From contig JAFRSH010000015.1 in NCBI GenBank assembly GCA_017427685.1, positions 1 to 64,000 of the forward strand: DNA of 64,000 bases. Direction: 5' to 3'. Numbering within the stretch: the stretch's first letter is position 1; each line of letters begins with the position of its first letter. The notes below the pieces were generated by a model, which ran no database searches, had not been told where the DNA came from, and was given only the letters and a program-made list of their open reading frames with translations. A program made the translations under genes and the position numbers. Below, one piece after another: positions 49,503 to 60,031 of this stretch. The stretch comes from Lachnospiraceae bacterium (GTDB lineage Bacteria > Bacillota > Clostridia > Lachnospirales > Lachnospiraceae).

Positions 49503-50705
49503 TTATTGGTGACCGTTAACAAACGGAACCTCTTGCGGCACCTCGTCGGCGCTCCAGTTATCGGTGTAAGGTATCTCTCCCGGTACCAGCTTGAGTCGCT
49601 TGTCGGGAACCTTGGCCTTACCCTCGAGAAGCTTCTCCCTGATCTCCTTAGTCTCCTTGTCGGACAACGAACCCTTCCTGATCTCTACCACGGTTCCGGG
49701 AGCCATGTTGTAGTAGATGAACCTGGCGTCGGGCACCGTGAGCCTGATACAACCGTGTGAAACGTTCTTGCCAAGGTTGTTCCATGTCGACGAGACGTAA
49801 TCTGACGCGTTCTTTGATGTGTAAAGTACCGAGTGGAAGTAGATCCTGCCTGTAATTAGGCTCCAGTACTGACCGAAGTTGTCGGTGTTGTTGAATCTCG
49901 CGAACCTCACTCTGTAATCCTTCATCTCAAAGGTTCCGACGGGCGACTGAGTCTTGTCTGCGCCCGAAGAACAGAGCATATATCTGACGGGCACTGTGTA
50001 CTTGCCCTTCTCATCCTTAGCGTAGACCATGACCACCTGGTATTTGAGGTCAACGATGATCTTGTAGGTATCGGGTGTCGGGAAAGCCTCGGGGTACTCG
50101 TAGATACCATTATCCCCGATCAGCTCCTCAAAGGACATGTGCGTGGTGGGCGCGAGGTCGTCCCACTGCTTCTCCTTGTTCTTAATCTCGTCAAGGATGG
50201 CCTTCTCCGCTTTTCTGTTGTCCTCGGCCTGTTTCTGAGCTTCCTCAAGTGTTGTGCCGAGGGATGCGAGGTAATCGTCAAGCTTTGAGTTATATGCTTT
50301 GACATCCCCTTCAACGTATTCTACTGTCGTTATGGTCGCTTCTTCCTCGACTGTATCACTCTCCGCTACTTCACCGGCATCTTCCGGTTCGATCACGGGA
50401 GGCTCTTCTTTCTCTGCCTGTATATCCGTAACTGAAGTCTTCTCAACCTTTTCGGTCACACCATCACTTACGATCGTCTCTTCAACGCCCTGATCCTTTT
50501 CATCCGTGGCACCTGCTTCATGCGCCACAGCCAGAAGCACATCGTAGCCGTTTCCGCCCAAAACCTTGTCCGCGGACTGAAATTCAGAAGTCGCCGAACT
50601 CACCCCGGAAGCACGAAGCTCCGAGGTATCGGTCTTCTGAAAGCTGCATCCCGTGATCAGCAGGCAGCAAAGTATGAGCACCGAAACGATCCTCTTAGTC
50701 AACAT
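49503..50705 (-). CDS. L,D-transpeptidase lipoprotein (YkuD domain)
   Basis: A 400-residue exported lipoprotein with signal peptide and lipobox LLITGCSF (Cys20). A long acidic Val/Glu/Thr-rich spacer (about 40-150) leads to a helical part and the YkuD catalytic domain (about 225-350). The domain has the active-site motif VSHGCIRLTVPDAR, whose Cys attacks the peptidoglycan tetrapeptide. Such enzymes form 3-3 crosslinks or attach proteins to the wall. It is transcribed after the SpoIID-like gene, another peptidoglycan-related protein. Confidence 0.88.
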   Translation of the reverse strand: MLTKRIVSVLILCCLLITGCSFQKTDTSELRASGVSSATSEFQSADKVLGGNGYDVLLAVAHEAGATDEKDQGVEETIVSDGVTEKVEKTSVTDIQAEKEEPPVIEPEDAGEVAESDTVEEEATITTVEYVEGDVKAYNSKLDDYLASLGTTLEEAQKQAEDNRKAEKAILDEIKNKEKQWDDLAPTTHMSFEELIGDNGIYEYPEAFPTPDTYKIIVDLKYQVVMVYAKDEKGKYTVPVRYMLCSSGADKTQSPVGTFEMKDYRVRFARFNNTDNFGQYWSLITGRIYFHSVLYTSKNASDYVSSTWNNLGKNVSHGCIRLTVPDARFIYYNMAPGTVVEIRKGSLSDKETKEIREKLLEGKAKVPDKRLKLVPGEIPYTDNWSADEVPQEVPFVNGHQ

Positions 50706-50720
50706 ATCCCCACCTTTCCG

Positions 50721-52337
50721 TCATGCGACATGGTACTTGTCGATACGGATATCATCAAAATAATAATTTATGATCTCTTTATAATCAAAGCCGTTCTCAG
50801 CGAGCCCCTGCGCACCGGACTGCGAAAGCCCGATCCCGTGGCCGTAGCCCATCCCGAAGAACGCCACACTCCCGACCGGCACATCGGCCATCGGGAAGTT
50901 CATCATGTTGTCGTCACTGATCACGATCAGCTGCTCCGAAGAATCAAGCTTCGAAAGCGTGCCGCTGCCGGTGATCGCGTATAGTCCGGACGAAAAGAGC
51001 CGTTCCGTAGTGTCGTCTGAAGTTACGTAAGGCATCTCTGCCGACTTGCCTCCCATCACGACCTTGTACTTCGCGGAAGGAAGTCCGAACACGCTCTGCG
51101 CCTCCTGAAGCCTCAGCGTCCTGGTTGTCTTGCTTCCGGTCACCTTAAGCGACGTCACGCGCCCCGTACCGGTCACGATCATCTCCTTAAGGCTTTTCAC
51201 GGTCCCCACATCAATTCCGCTGTTCCTGAGCAGTTCTCCTGCTTTCTCCAACGTATATGTGATAACCCACGGCTTCTTCTCAGGGTTCAGCTCGTAAAGA
51301 TCCGGCTTTGAATTATAGATCGCGCTTTTAATACCCCAAACGTCGATCCCGCTTTCGGTCGATCCGCCGCTCGTCGAGAAGTAAAACGTCTCAACGAGAT
51401 CATCACCGCTGTATATGACTTCGCCGACGGTTGCTTTAACCGCCGCGATGGCTTCCTTTGATTCTCCCGTCACTCCCCGATATACCTGCGAAGCGGTCGT
51501 GTCGGAGAGGCTGTAGGGGTTCGATATCGTTCCCCTGCACGTAAATCCCGACTTGTAGAGCGCGTAGCTCCTAGCGCAGACAGCCTGTGCCTTCAGCGCT
51601 TCGGGGTCGTATGATTTGCTCATCTCGCAGGTAACGACACCGCACAGATAAGCTTCAATGCTTATGATATTGACGGCGGTCAGCTTCCCTCCGCTCCTGA
51701 CGATCTCGATCCTGCCCCTGTAGGAGCGTGTTCCGAGGGAGATGATCTTGCCCGACGGATCGTTCTTCGCATTGACCGCTTTGATCTGCGGATAAGGACT
51801 GTACGTCTTCCCCGCGTTACCCTCGACAGCGTCTATCAGGAAACTGCTCTTACCGAATGTGACCCTGATGAGGTGCTCGCGGGCTACCGCGCTGCTTCCG
51901 TCCGATCTCTCATAGAGCTGCCAGGTCTTCGGCCCTTTAAGGACCGGTATGAGCTCCGCTTTATTGTTCTGGCCTATCCCTTTACGCGCTTCGTCGTAGG
52001 AGGAATACACCGTCGTTTTGACTATATACATTGAATCATCCGGTTCAAAAGAGAACCCGCTCTCACCGTAGAAGACCTCTCCCCCGGTGAACTCCTTCTC
52101 GGACGCGTATCCGAGCATGATCCTCTTGTTGTAGACCGTGATAACGTCCTTGTCCTTATACTGCGCCACAAGTCCGACTCTGATGTCGGTCATCGCCTCC
52201 GCCCCAACGGAAGGCGCGATCATCAATACCGCTCCGACCAGCACGAGGGACGCGAGTATCTTAAAAATCAGTGATGAACATAGCGTCTCCGAAGGAGAAA
52301 AACCTGTATTCGTTTTTAACAGCTTCTTTATAGGCAT
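50721..52337 (-). CDS. SpoIID/LytB-domain protein
   Basis: A 538-residue exported protein of the SpoIID family; the sporulation member is a lytic transglycosylase on peptidoglycan. A hydrophobic signal segment lies at about 26-48. The SpoIID core is seen in [75 protein letters not shown] and [21 protein letters not shown]. The ATG at 52337 lies 77 bp inside queA and has only a modest ribosome site, so the exact start is uncertain. Confidence 0.82.
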   Translation of the reverse strand: MPIKKLLKTNTGFSPSETLCSSLIFKILASLVLVGAVLMIAPSVGAEAMTDIRVGLVAQYKDKDVITVYNKRIMLGYASEKEFTGGEVFYGESGFSFEPDDSMYIVKTTVYSSYDEARKGIGQNNKAELIPVLKGPKTWQLYERSDGSSAVAREHLIRVTFGKSSFLIDAVEGNAGKTYSPYPQIKAVNAKNDPSGKIISLGTRSYRGRIEIVRSGGKLTAVNIISIEAYLCGVVTCEMSKSYDPEALKAQAVCARSYALYKSGFTCRGTISNPYSLSDTTASQVYRGVTGESKEAIAAVKATVGEVIYSGDDLVETFYFSTSGGSTESGIDVWGIKSAIYNSKPDLYELNPEKKPWVITYTLEKAGELLRNSGIDVGTVKSLKEMIVTGTGRVTSLKVTGSKTTRTLRLQEAQSVFGLPSAKYKVVMGGKSAEMPYVTSDDTTERLFSSGLYAITGSGTLSKLDSSEQLIVISDDNMMNFPMADVPVGSVAFFGMGYGHGIGLSQSGAQGLAENGFDYKEIINYYFDDIRIDKYHVA

Positions 52338-53310
52338 TAAGTATGTTCTCTCTTCCGCAAAGCGCCGCAACCAGCATGATGAGCGTTGATTCCGGCAGGT
52401 GGAAATTGGTAATCAGTGAATCAACAATATTAAAACTGTACCCGGGATAGATGAAGATATCCGTATCCCCGCTGCCGGCTTCGACTCTGTTCGTCCCGTG
52501 CGAAGCGGCTTCAAGTGTCCTGCAGCTCGTGGTCCCGACGCTTATAACACGGCTGCCTCGTTCCTTGGCTGCGTTGATCATGCGTGCGGCTTCCTCGGTA
52601 ACCTGGTAGGACTCCGTGTGCATATGATGGTCGAGGATGTTGTCCTCCTTAACGGGTCTGAACGTCCCGAGTCCGACATGAAGTGTGACCCTAACGATGT
52701 CGACTCCCATCTCTTTGATCTTCTCAAGAAGCTCTTCCGTAAAATGCAGTCCCGCTGTCGGAGCCGCGGCAGATCCGTCATGTTTCGCATATACGGTCTG
52801 ATAGCGGTTTCTGTCCTTAAGCTCATGTGTGATGTAAGGCGGAAGCGGCATGGTCCCGAGCTTGTCGAGCACTTCCTCAAATACTCCCTCGAATTCAAAG
52901 GACACGATCCTGTTACCGTCCGGGAGCACCTCTTTGATCACACCCTTAAGGACCGTGGGCTCGGAGCCGAACACAACGACCGCTCCTTCCCTGAGCTTCC
53001 TGCCGGGTCTGACGATACACTCCCAATCAGTGGCCGTGATCCTCTTGAGGAGCAGGATCTCGCATGCACCGGTGTGACCTTCCCTGTGTCCGATAAGACG
53101 CGCCGGGATGACCTTTGTATCGTTGATCACGAGACAGTCTCCCTTCCTGAGGAAGTCTCCGATCTCGAAGAAATGCTTATGCAGCATGCGCCCGTCTTTC
53201 TTGTCGAGTACGAGGAGTCTCGAAGACGATCTGTCTTCAAGCGGATCCTGCGCTATAAGCCTCTCGGGCAGATCATAATAAAAATCGCTTTTTTTCAAAT
53301 ATTCCATCAT
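52261..53310 (-). CDS. queA: S-adenosylmethionine:tRNA ribosyltransferase-isomerase
   Basis: Penultimate enzyme of queuosine synthesis; it transfers and isomerises the ribose of SAM onto preQ1 at the tRNA wobble position. The 349-residue protein shows [51 protein letters not shown] and [22 protein letters not shown], all QueA signatures. Two ATG codons in tandem (53310, 53307) follow a GGAG site. Confidence 0.96.
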   Translation of the reverse strand: MMEYLKKSDFYYDLPERLIAQDPLEDRSSSRLLVLDKKDGRMLHKHFFEIGDFLRKGDCLVINDTKVIPARLIGHREGHTGACEILLLKRITATDWECIVRPGRKLREGAVVVFGSEPTVLKGVIKEVLPDGNRIVSFEFEGVFEEVLDKLGTMPLPPYITHELKDRNRYQTVYAKHDGSAAAPTAGLHFTEELLEKIKEMGVDIVRVTLHVGLGTFRPVKEDNILDHHMHTESYQVTEEAARMINAAKERGSRVISVGTTSCRTLEAASHGTNRVEAGSGDTDIFIYPGYSFNIVDSLITNFHLPESTLIMLVAALCGRENILNAYKEAVKNEYRFFSFGDAMFITDF

Positions 53311-53414
53311 AATTCTCCGAAAAAAGTTACCTAATTATGATAATCCGCTCACTCCAAACATTCAAGTAAAAGTATTAATTTTTGTTTATAAATAATAATA
53401 ATCAGGCATTTTCC

Positions 53415-53442
53415 TTGTTTTGTTCAATTATTTGTATATAAT
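53415..53442 (+). promoter_or_regulatory. Promoter of the giant activase gene
   Basis: TTGTTT at 53415-53420 and a perfect TATAAT at 53437-53442, 16-bp spacing. Confidence 0.65.
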
Positions 53443-53448
53443 TGAGTA

Positions 53449-53560
53449 GTGCGCATCCCTTATGAGGTGCTTGTTTGCGTGAAATGCAATGCCTTCCGGT
53501 ACAAGTTTTAGCTGACAGAAGGCGGTAATCAATAGAACAACTTGGGGACTAAGAACAGAT
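53449..53560 (+). promoter_or_regulatory. Structured leader of the activase gene
   Basis: About 110 transcribed bases with at least two possible hairpins: GCATCC/GAGGTGC with a small loop, and GCCTTC/GAAGGC around a 21-base loop. No known riboswitch pattern was recognised. The GGGGA ribosome site is further than usual from the ATG. Confidence 0.4.
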
Positions 53561-56500
53561 ATGTACAAATTAGGTATTGATATAGGTTCGACCACCGTTA
53601 AAGTGGCGCTCCTTGACGAACAGGACAATATCATCGAAAGCGATTACGAACGCCATTATGCGAACATTCGTGAGACGCTTCTTTCGATCATAATCAAGAT
53701 CGCTTCCAGGATCCCGGAGGACACTGTTGTCGCTCCCACCATCACAGGTTCCGGCGGACTTTGCATCGCCGACATAATGAAGATCCCTTTCATACAGGAG
53801 GTTATCGCAGTTTCGACATCCCTCTCGGCTCTCCCCGTAGTACCCGACGTTGCGATCGAGCTCGGAGGCGAGGACGCCAAGATCATCTACTTCGGAAGCA
53901 CCATAGAACAGCGTATGAACGGTATCTGTGCCGGCGGTACGGGTTCCTTCATCGATCAGATGGCTACCCTCTTGAAGACCGACGCTATGGGTCTTAACGA
54001 GTACGCCAAGGACTACAAGGCTATCTATCCCATCGCGGCTCGCTGCGGTGTATTTGCAAAGAGCGATATCCAGCCCCTTATCAACGAGGGTGCTACCAAG
54101 GAGGACCTCTCCGCATCGATCTTCCAGGCCGTGGTCAACCAGACCATCAGCGGTCTCGCGTGCGGTAAGCCCATCAAGGGCAAGGTCGCATTCCTCGGCG
54201 GACCACTTCACTTCCTTTCGGAGCTTCTTGCTTCGTTTATCAGGACATTAAAGCTCACCGATGACTATATCATCGCACCCGAGAATTCGCACCTTTTCGC
54301 TGCAAAAGGTGCTGCCATGAACAGCTGCCTGCTCCCCGGCGGACGCATCAAGCCCGACGAGGACGTTGTCAAGATGACTCTCGGTCAGATCAAGGACGTC
54401 CTTTCGCAGGACCTTAATATCACGTTTGAAGTTAACCGTCTCGATCCTCTTTTTGAGGACGAAGACGCTTATGCTGCATTCACCGCACGACACAACGAGC
54501 ACTGCGTCATTAAGCGCGATCTCGCATCTTATAAAGGCGACGCGTTCCTCGGTATAGACGCCGGCTCCACTACCACGAAGGCCGCTCTTGTTTCCGACAA
54601 GGGTGAGCTCCTTTACTCCTTCTACAGTAACAACAACGCTTCTCCCCTTAAGACCTCCATCAGAGCGATCAAAGAGATCTACAGCCTTCTTCCCGAGGGT
54701 GTAAGGATCGTGCGTTCATGCTCCACGGGCTACGGAGAAGCTCTCATCAAATCAGCGCTTATGCTTGACGAGGGCGAGGTTGAAACGGTCGCTCACTACA
54801 GAGCCGCTTCCTTCTTCGACAAGAGCGTTGACTGTATCCTCGATATCGGCGGACAGGACATGAAGTGCATCCGTATCAAGGATCATGCCGTCAACTCCGT
54901 ACAGCTCAACGAAGCATGCTCTTCGGGTTGCGGTTCGTTTATCGAGACCTTTGCGCGTTCACTCAATCTCGAGATCTCCGAATTTGCCAAGATCGCGCTC
55001 TTCGCTCAGAACCCGATCGACCTCGGTTCGAGATGTACCGTTTTCATGAACTCTAAGGTAAAGCAGGCTCAGAAGGAAGGCGCTACGGTTGCCGACATAA
55101 GCGCCGGTCTCGCTTACTCCGTTATCAAGAACGCGCTTTACAAGGTTATCAAGGTCACCGATCCTTCATCACTCGGAAAGCATATCGTTGTACAGGGCGG
55201 TACGTTCTACAACGACGCTGTTCTGCGTGCACTTGAGAACATACTCGGTATCAATGCGATCCGTCCCGATATCGCGGGTATCATGGGCGCTTTCGGTGCC
55301 GCTCTTATAGCAAGGAGCACCTACACCGGTCAGCCCACTACCATGCTCGGCATCGACGACATCATCGCTCTGAGGTTCGAGACCTCTATGACCAGATGCA
55401 AAGGCTGTACCAACAGCTGTCTCCTCACGGTCAACAAGTTCAGTGACGGCAGACGCTATATCTCCGGTAACCGCTGCGAGAAGGGTATCGGCGGTGAGAA
55501 GAACAAGGATAACATTCCCAATCTCTTTGAATATAAGCTTCACAGATTCCTTGACTACGAGCCTCTCTCCGAGGAGAAGGCAAAGCGCGGTATCGTGGGT
55601 ATCCCGAGGGTTCTCAACATCTACGAGAACTATCCTTTCTGGTTCACCTTCTTTACCAAGCTTTCGTATCGCGTTGTTTTGTCACCGAGCTCAACCAGGA
55701 AGATCTACGAACTTGGTATTGAATCCATCCCGAGCGAATCCGAGTGCTATCCCGCCAAGATCGCGCACGGTCATATCATGTGGCTCATCAATCAGAAGGT
55801 ACCGTTTATCTTCTATCCCTGCATCCCTTATGAGAGGAACGAGTCACCCGAATCGGGCAATCACTACAACTGCCCCATCGTTACTTCGTACGGTGAGAAC
55901 ATCAAGAACAACGTTGAAGAGCTCAAGTCAAAAGAGATCATATTTGCAGATCCTTTCCTTTCGCTCGAGAATGAGGAGATCGTTACAAAGCGTCTTGTTT
56001 CCCTCTTTACAAACAGCAAGCTCCCCTACTACGCCGGAGCCAAGAAGGAAGAGGTTGAACGTGCCGCTCATGCCGCATGGGTTGAGCTCGAGCACGCTCA
56101 CAAGGATATGCAGAGAAAGGGTGAAGAAACACTCGAGTACCTCAAGCGTACGGGCCGCAAGGGAATCGTTCTTGCCGGCAGACCTTACCATGTCGATCCC
56201 GAGATCAATCATGGTATACCCGAGATGATCAATTCGTACGGCGCAGCGGTTCTCACAGAGGACAGCGTTTCGCACCTCGCCAAGACCGACAGGCCCATGA
56301 TCGTTGTCGATCAGTGGATGTACCATTCGAGGCTTTACGCCGCAGCATCTTTCGTTCGTACACGCAAGGAGCTCGAGCTCATCCAGCTCAATTCCTTCGG
56401 TTGCGGACTTGATGCCGTAACGACAGACGGTGTGAGTGATATCCTTACCGCTTCGGGTAAGATCTACACCGTACTCAAGATCGATGAGGTAAACAACCTC

Positions 56501-57847
56501 GGTGCCGCAAGGATCAGACTTCGTTCTCTCCTCTCGGCCGTTCGTGAAAGAGACCGCAACAACATCTCACCGAAGCTTAAATCAAGTGCTTACAACAGAG
56601 TGATCTTCACAAAGGAGATGAAGAAGGAATACACCATCCTCGCTCCTCAGATGTCACCCATACACTTCGATATCCTTGAGCCCGCTATCAGATCCGAGGG
56701 CTACAAGATCGAGATCCTCAACAACGACGGTCGCAGTGCTGTCGATGTGGGTCTTAAGTACGTTAATAACGACGCATGCTACCCTTCACTCATGGTAGTC
56801 GGTCAGATCATGATGGCTCTGCTTTCGGGCAAGTACGACCTTAACAAGACCGCTGTTATGATCACTCAGACCGGTGGTGGTTGTCGTGCGACCAACTATA
56901 TCGGATTCATCAGACGTGCCTTGAGAAACGCAGGCTTCGATCAGATACCGGTACTTTCCGTAAGTACTTCCGGTATCGAGAAGAATCCCGGTTTCAAGTT
57001 CACTCCTTCGCTCATACTCAAGGTTGTACAGGGACTGATCTACGGTGATGTCTTCATGAAAGTAGTCTACAGGACACGTCCTTACGAGCTTGTAAAGGGC
57101 TCCGCTAACGCTCTTCATGAGAAATGGAAGAAGAAATGCATCGAGTCGATCTCGTCGAAGGGGCCTTCGTTCCTGCTCGACTGGTCTGACTTTAAGAACA
57201 ATCTGCGCAGTATCATCAGAGACTTCGATGCTCTCAAGATTGACGAAACGCTCAGGAAGCCCCGTGTCGGTATCGTGGGTGAGATCCTCGTCAAGTTCAT
57301 GCCCGCAGCAAACAACTACCTTGTAGAGCTCCTCGAGAGCGAAGGCGCGGAGGCTGTATGTCCCGAGCTCCTCAACTTCCTGCTCTACTGCTCCTACGAT
57401 GCGGAGTACAAGTACCGCATCCTCGGAAAGAGTAAGGGAAGCGCGATCGTAAACGATTACATCATCAAGTTCTTTGAGAAGTGCAGGAAGATTGCAGTCG
57501 AAGAATTTGAGAAATCGAAGCGCTTTAGCCCTCCCGAATCGATCGATACTATCGCTTCGTATGCGAGACCTATCGTAGAGATCGGAAACCAGACCGGAGA
57601 AGGCTGGTTCCTCACAGGCGAAATGATCGAACTCATCAAGTCCGGCGTACCGAACATAGTGTGCGCACAGCCCTTCGCGTGCCTGCCGAATCATATCGTC
57701 GGAAAGGGCGTTATAAAAGAGATCAAGTATCGCTATCCGCAGGCGAATATCGTAGCTGTGGATTACGATCCCGGGGCGAGCGAAGTCAATCAGTTGAATC
57801 GTATTAAGCTGATGCTGTCTACTGCATTTAAGAATTTGGAAAGCTGA
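53561..57847 (+). CDS. Giant 2-hydroxyacyl-CoA dehydratase activase-like protein
   Basis: A 1428-residue protein with two tandem BadF/BcrA-type ATPase domains: about 1-260 with [14 protein letters not shown], and about 327-590 with [16 protein letters not shown]. Each carries the Cys motifs that bridge an Fe4S4 cluster in activases ([10 protein letters not shown] and [24 protein letters not shown] and GSRCTVFM). A Cys-rich linker follows ([10 protein letters not shown], about 612), then a long region like the dehydratase D subunit ([15 protein letters not shown] start near 687, [13 protein letters not shown]). Separate activases use ATP to reduce dehydratases; the role of these fused forms in Clostridia is not established. 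It stands alone with its own promoter. Confidence 0.82.
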   Translation: MYKLGIDIGSTTVKVALLDEQDNIIESDYERHYANIRETLLSIIIKIASRIPEDTVVAPTITGSGGLCIADIMKIPFIQEVIAVSTSLSALPVVPDVAIELGGEDAKIIYFGSTIEQRMNGICAGGTGSFIDQMATLLKTDAMGLNEYAKDYKAIYPIAARCGVFAKSDIQPLINEGATKEDLSASIFQAVVNQTISGLACGKPIKGKVAFLGGPLHFLSELLASFIRTLKLTDDYIIAPENSHLFAAKGAAMNSCLLPGGRIKPDEDVVKMTLGQIKDVLSQDLNITFEVNRLDPLFEDEDAYAAFTARHNEHCVIKRDLASYKGDAFLGIDAGSTTTKAALVSDKGELLYSFYSNNNASPLKTSIRAIKEIYSLLPEGVRIVRSCSTGYGEALIKSALMLDEGEVETVAHYRAASFFDKSVDCILDIGGQDMKCIRIKDHAVNSVQLNEACSSGCGSFIETFARSLNLEISEFAKIALFAQNPIDLGSRCTVFMNSKVKQAQKEGATVADISAGLAYSVIKNALYKVIKVTDPSSLGKHIVVQGGTFYNDAVLRALENILGINAIRPDIAGIMGAFGAALIARSTYTGQPTTMLGIDDIIALRFETSMTRCKGCTNSCLLTVNKFSDGRRYISGNRCEKGIGGEKNKDNIPNLFEYKLHRFLDYEPLSEEKAKRGIVGIPRVLNIYENYPFWFTFFTKLSYRVVLSPSSTRKIYELGIESIPSESECYPAKIAHGHIMWLINQKVPFIFYPCIPYERNESPESGNHYNCPIVTSYGENIKNNVEELKSKEIIFADPFLSLENEEIVTKRLVSLFTNSKLPYYAGAKKEEVERAAHAAWVELEHAHKDMQRKGEETLEYLKRTGRKGIVLAGRPYHVDPEINHGIPEMINSYGAAVLTEDSVSHLAKTDRPMIVVDQWMYHSRLYAAASFVRTRKELELIQLNSFGCGLDAVTTDGVSDILTASGKIYTVLKIDEVNNLGAARIRLRSLLSAVRERDRNNISPKLKSSAYNRVIFTKEMKKEYTILAPQMSPIHFDILEPAIRSEGYKIEILNNDGRSAVDVGLKYVNNDACYPSLMVVGQIMMALLSGKYDLNKTAVMITQTGGGCRATNYIGFIRRALRNAGFDQIPVLSVSTSGIEKNPGFKFTPSLILKVVQGLIYGDVFMKVVYRTRPYELVKGSANALHEKWKKKCIESISSKGPSFLLDWSDFKNNLRSIIRDFDALKIDETLRKPRVGIVGEILVKFMPAANNYLVELLESEGAEAVCPELLNFLLYCSYDAEYKYRILGKSKGSAIVNDYIIKFFEKCRKIAVEEFEKSKRFSPPESIDTIASYARPIVEIGNQTGEGWFLTGEMIELIKSGVPNIVCAQPFACLPNHIVGKGVIKEIKYRYPQANIVAVDYDPGASEVNQLNRIKLMLSTAFKNLES

Positions 57848-57918
57848 TATTAAATAATAATATAAAAATAATTACATACAGGTGGGACTGCCACGATATT
57901 ATTAATATTACTGAATAC

Positions 57919-57999
57919 GGAGAGGGCTGCCTAGTGGTATTTCTCTCAAAACACGCCTACGCTATCGTTTTGAGAGAAACACACTGGCGCGCCCTCTCC
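57919..57999 (-). repeat. Structured hairpin element, copy C
   Basis: Outer helix GGAGAGGGC/GCCCTCTCC; read on the minus strand, internal loop GCGCC against AGGCA; inner helix ending CTCTCAAAAC/GTTTTGAGAG; loop GATAGCGTAGGCGT. Same architecture as copies A and B but in the opposite orientation. Confidence 0.7.
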
Positions 58000-58183
58000 T
58001 CATCTAAACTTCTAAAAGTTAAGTATTATGTTTTATTTCCAATAAACAATGACTTAATCAGCTAAAAGAAATTTTTCCCTATAATCCTATAAAATTCTTC
58101 GATAAAACTATGAGATAATTATTTGAAAAAAAATAAGGTAACTGTAATCATATGGAGATTCTTATACTGCAGATAACAGAATA

Positions 58184-58322
58184 AGGTGGGACGTGCCGTC
58201 ATGTTTTTTAAAACCCGTATGAGACGTCGGTACTTAGCGTCGGTATTTTCGACGCTTATGTACCGCTACGTCGAATCCGGAGTGCGAACGAGTTTTAAAA
58301 AATGTGACGTGCAGTCCCACCT
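58184..58322 (+). repeat. Structured hairpin element, copy D (long apical part)
   Basis: Outer helix AGGTGGGAC/GTCCCACCT; internal loop GTGCC against GTGCA; inner helix ending TTTTTTAAAAC/GTTTTAAAAAA. In place of a short loop it carries a further arm of about 77 bases with CGGTAC/GTACCG and AGCGTCG/CGACGCT pairings. Confidence 0.7.
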
Positions 58323-58367
58323 GTATGTGCACTTCATCGTATATAATTGTTGTAAATCAGACTAAGA

Positions 58368-59129
58368 TCACATTCTTACACTAACTCCATTATCTTTAAG
58401 GTATTCTTTAAGATCAGAGATTTTCAGCTCTTTATAATGGAATAACGACGCAGCTAATACCGCATCAGCATGTGCAACTTTGATCGCGTCCAGGAAATGC
58501 TCTTTCTTACCAGCCCCTCCGGATGCGATGACAGGGATATTGACACGGTCCGTAATAGCCTTCGTGAGCTCGAGATCGTAGCCGTCCTTGGTTCCGTCAC
58601 AGTCCATGCTGGTGAGGAGGATCTCCCCCGCTCCGAGCTGTTCTGCTTTAGCGGCCCATTCGATCGCGTCTAGTCCCATATCGATCCTGCCACCGTGCTT
58701 ATAGACCGTAAAGCCCTGCCCATCCTGACGGCGTTTTGCATCGATAGCGCAGACCACACACTGACTTCCGAAGACGGAGGCCGCTTCACTGATCAGGGTC
58801 GGATTCTCGATGGCTGCGGAATTGACAGCTACCTTGTCCGCACCGGCACGAAGGATCGCTCTGAAATCGTCAACGCTTCTGATACCGCCACCGACAGTGA
58901 ACGGGATGAAGATGCAGCTCGCTACCCTCTTTACCATCTCAGTCACGATGTTACGTTTGTCCGAAGAAGCTGTGATATCAAGAAAAACAAGCTCATCAGC
59001 ACCTTCGTCGTTATAAGCCTTTGCAACCTCGACAAGGTCACCCGCATCACGCAGGTTAACGAAATTGACTCCCTTTACAACCCTGCCGTCTTTTACATCC
59101 AGACAGGGGATGATTCTCTTAGTAAACAT
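58368..59129 (-). CDS. hisF: Imidazole glycerol phosphate synthase cyclase subunit
   Basis: TIM-barrel cyclase that forms imidazole glycerol phosphate and AICAR in histidine synthesis, using ammonia from HisH. The 253-residue protein has the two catalytic aspartates (Asp11 in IPCLDVKDG and Asp130 in VCAIDAKRR), [12 protein letters not shown] and [15 protein letters not shown]. It lies downstream of hisH with a 146-bp gap that contains its own promoter. No other his gene is in the window. Confidence 0.95.
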   Translation of the reverse strand: MFTKRIIPCLDVKDGRVVKGVNFVNLRDAGDLVEVAKAYNDEGADELVFLDITASSDKRNIVTEMVKRVASCIFIPFTVGGGIRSVDDFRAILRAGADKVAVNSAAIENPTLISEAASVFGSQCVVCAIDAKRRQDGQGFTVYKHGGRIDMGLDAIEWAAKAEQLGAGEILLTSMDCDGTKDGYDLELTKAITDRVNIPVIASGGAGKKEHFLDAIKVAHADAVLAASLFHYKELKISDLKEYLKDNGVSVRM

Positions 59130-59191
59130 CCGGATCTGATTCCTTTCAAAAAACCGATTAAACCAAAAAGTTATTACTCAAATGTATGAAT

Positions 59192-59220
59192 ATATTATCT
59201 GATACTAACAGGCATATCAA
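59192..59220 (-). promoter_or_regulatory. Promoter of hisF
   Basis: TTGATA at 59215-59220 and TAATAT at 59192-59197, 17-bp spacing, minus strand. Confidence 0.55.
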
Positions 59221-59275
59221 AATCAGGCATGCCATCATTTGCGTATACCGTTAAATATCTCGGTCATGTAAAGCT

Positions 59276-59926
59276 TTAGTCAGCATACTCTATGAAATTC
59301 GAGAGTATCTTAAGCCCTACTTCTCCGCTCTTCTCTGGATGGAACTGACATCCGAAGATATTGGCGTGTTCGACGGAGCTGTCAAAGCGTGTACCATAAG
59401 CGGTAGTGGAGGCTACATCCGCCCTGTCGTCACACGTAAGGTGGTAGGAATGGACGAAGTAGACATAAGCGCCGTCCTCGATACCGCGGTAAAGCTTCGA
59501 ATCCTTCTTGATGATATCGATACTGTTCCAACCGATCTGAGGGATCTTGAGGTCTTCCTTCGCAAGAAGCTTTTCGTCAAACCTAGAGATATGACCGCGC
59601 AGGATGCCGAGTCCCTTGATCGTTTCGGTGCCCTCTGCGGCTCCGATCGTTTCGGTGCTCTCATCAAAAAGAAGCTGCATTCCAAGACAGATACCAAGAA
59701 ATGGAACACCGCTTCCTACAAGTTCGTGTATAACAGGAATAAGTCCGTACCTCTCGAGCTTACACATCGCATCGTAGTAGGCACCGACCCCCGGGAAAAC
59801 AATCCTGTCGCAATTCTTCAGATCAATGGGATTATTGGAAAGACAAACCTCGGCGCCGAGATACTCAAGTGCTTTCGAAACGCTCAGAGTATTCCCCGCC
59901 TCGTAATCTATAAGACCAACTTTCAA
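59276..59926 (-). CDS. hisH: Imidazole glycerol phosphate synthase glutaminase subunit
   Basis: Class I glutamine amidotransferase that feeds ammonia to HisF. The 216-residue protein has the nucleophile Cys80 in FLGICLGMQLLF and the His196/Glu198 pair in FGCQFHPEKSG, with PGVGAYYDAM near the oxyanion site. Translation starts at a TTG (59926) with AGGAGGAA eight bases upstream. Confidence 0.95.
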   Translation of the reverse strand: MKVGLIDYEAGNTLSVSKALEYLGAEVCLSNNPIDLKNCDRIVFPGVGAYYDAMCKLERYGLIPVIHELVGSGVPFLGICLGMQLLFDESTETIGAAEGTETIKGLGILRGHISRFDEKLLAKEDLKIPQIGWNSIDIIKKDSKLYRGIEDGAYVYFVHSYHLTCDDRADVASTTAYGTRFDSSVEHANIFGCQFHPEKSGEVGLKILSNFIEYAD

Positions 59927-60031
59927 TATCTAATTCCTCCTCTTAGCATGATGTTTCACATGCCAATCCTCACTCGTTATATCTTACACATAAGTTTCAT
60001 CACTCAAGTGTATAATTTAATCAATCTTACA

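Larger units (their letters stand above)
57874..58328. repeat. 17-bp perfect inverted repeat enclosing two hairpin elements
   Basis: ACATACAGGTGGGACTG at 57874-57890 is repeated in reverse complement at 58312-58328. The interval contains element C and, sharing the right arm, element D. It fills nearly the whole 520-bp gap between the convergent activase and hisF genes; no other gene or signal was seen there. Confidence 0.7.

Noticed and set aside
56786..57694. 302-codon minus-strand frame antisense to the giant activase
   Set aside because: A shadow of the codon pattern of the activase gene, without ribosome site or family resemblance.
58368..59926. hisH/hisF as an amidotransferase pair for surface-sugar synthesis
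   Set aside because: Both proteins keep the full histidine-pathway motifs (Asp11 and Asp130 of HisF; Cys80, His196 and Glu198 of HisH), and no sugar genes are nearby.
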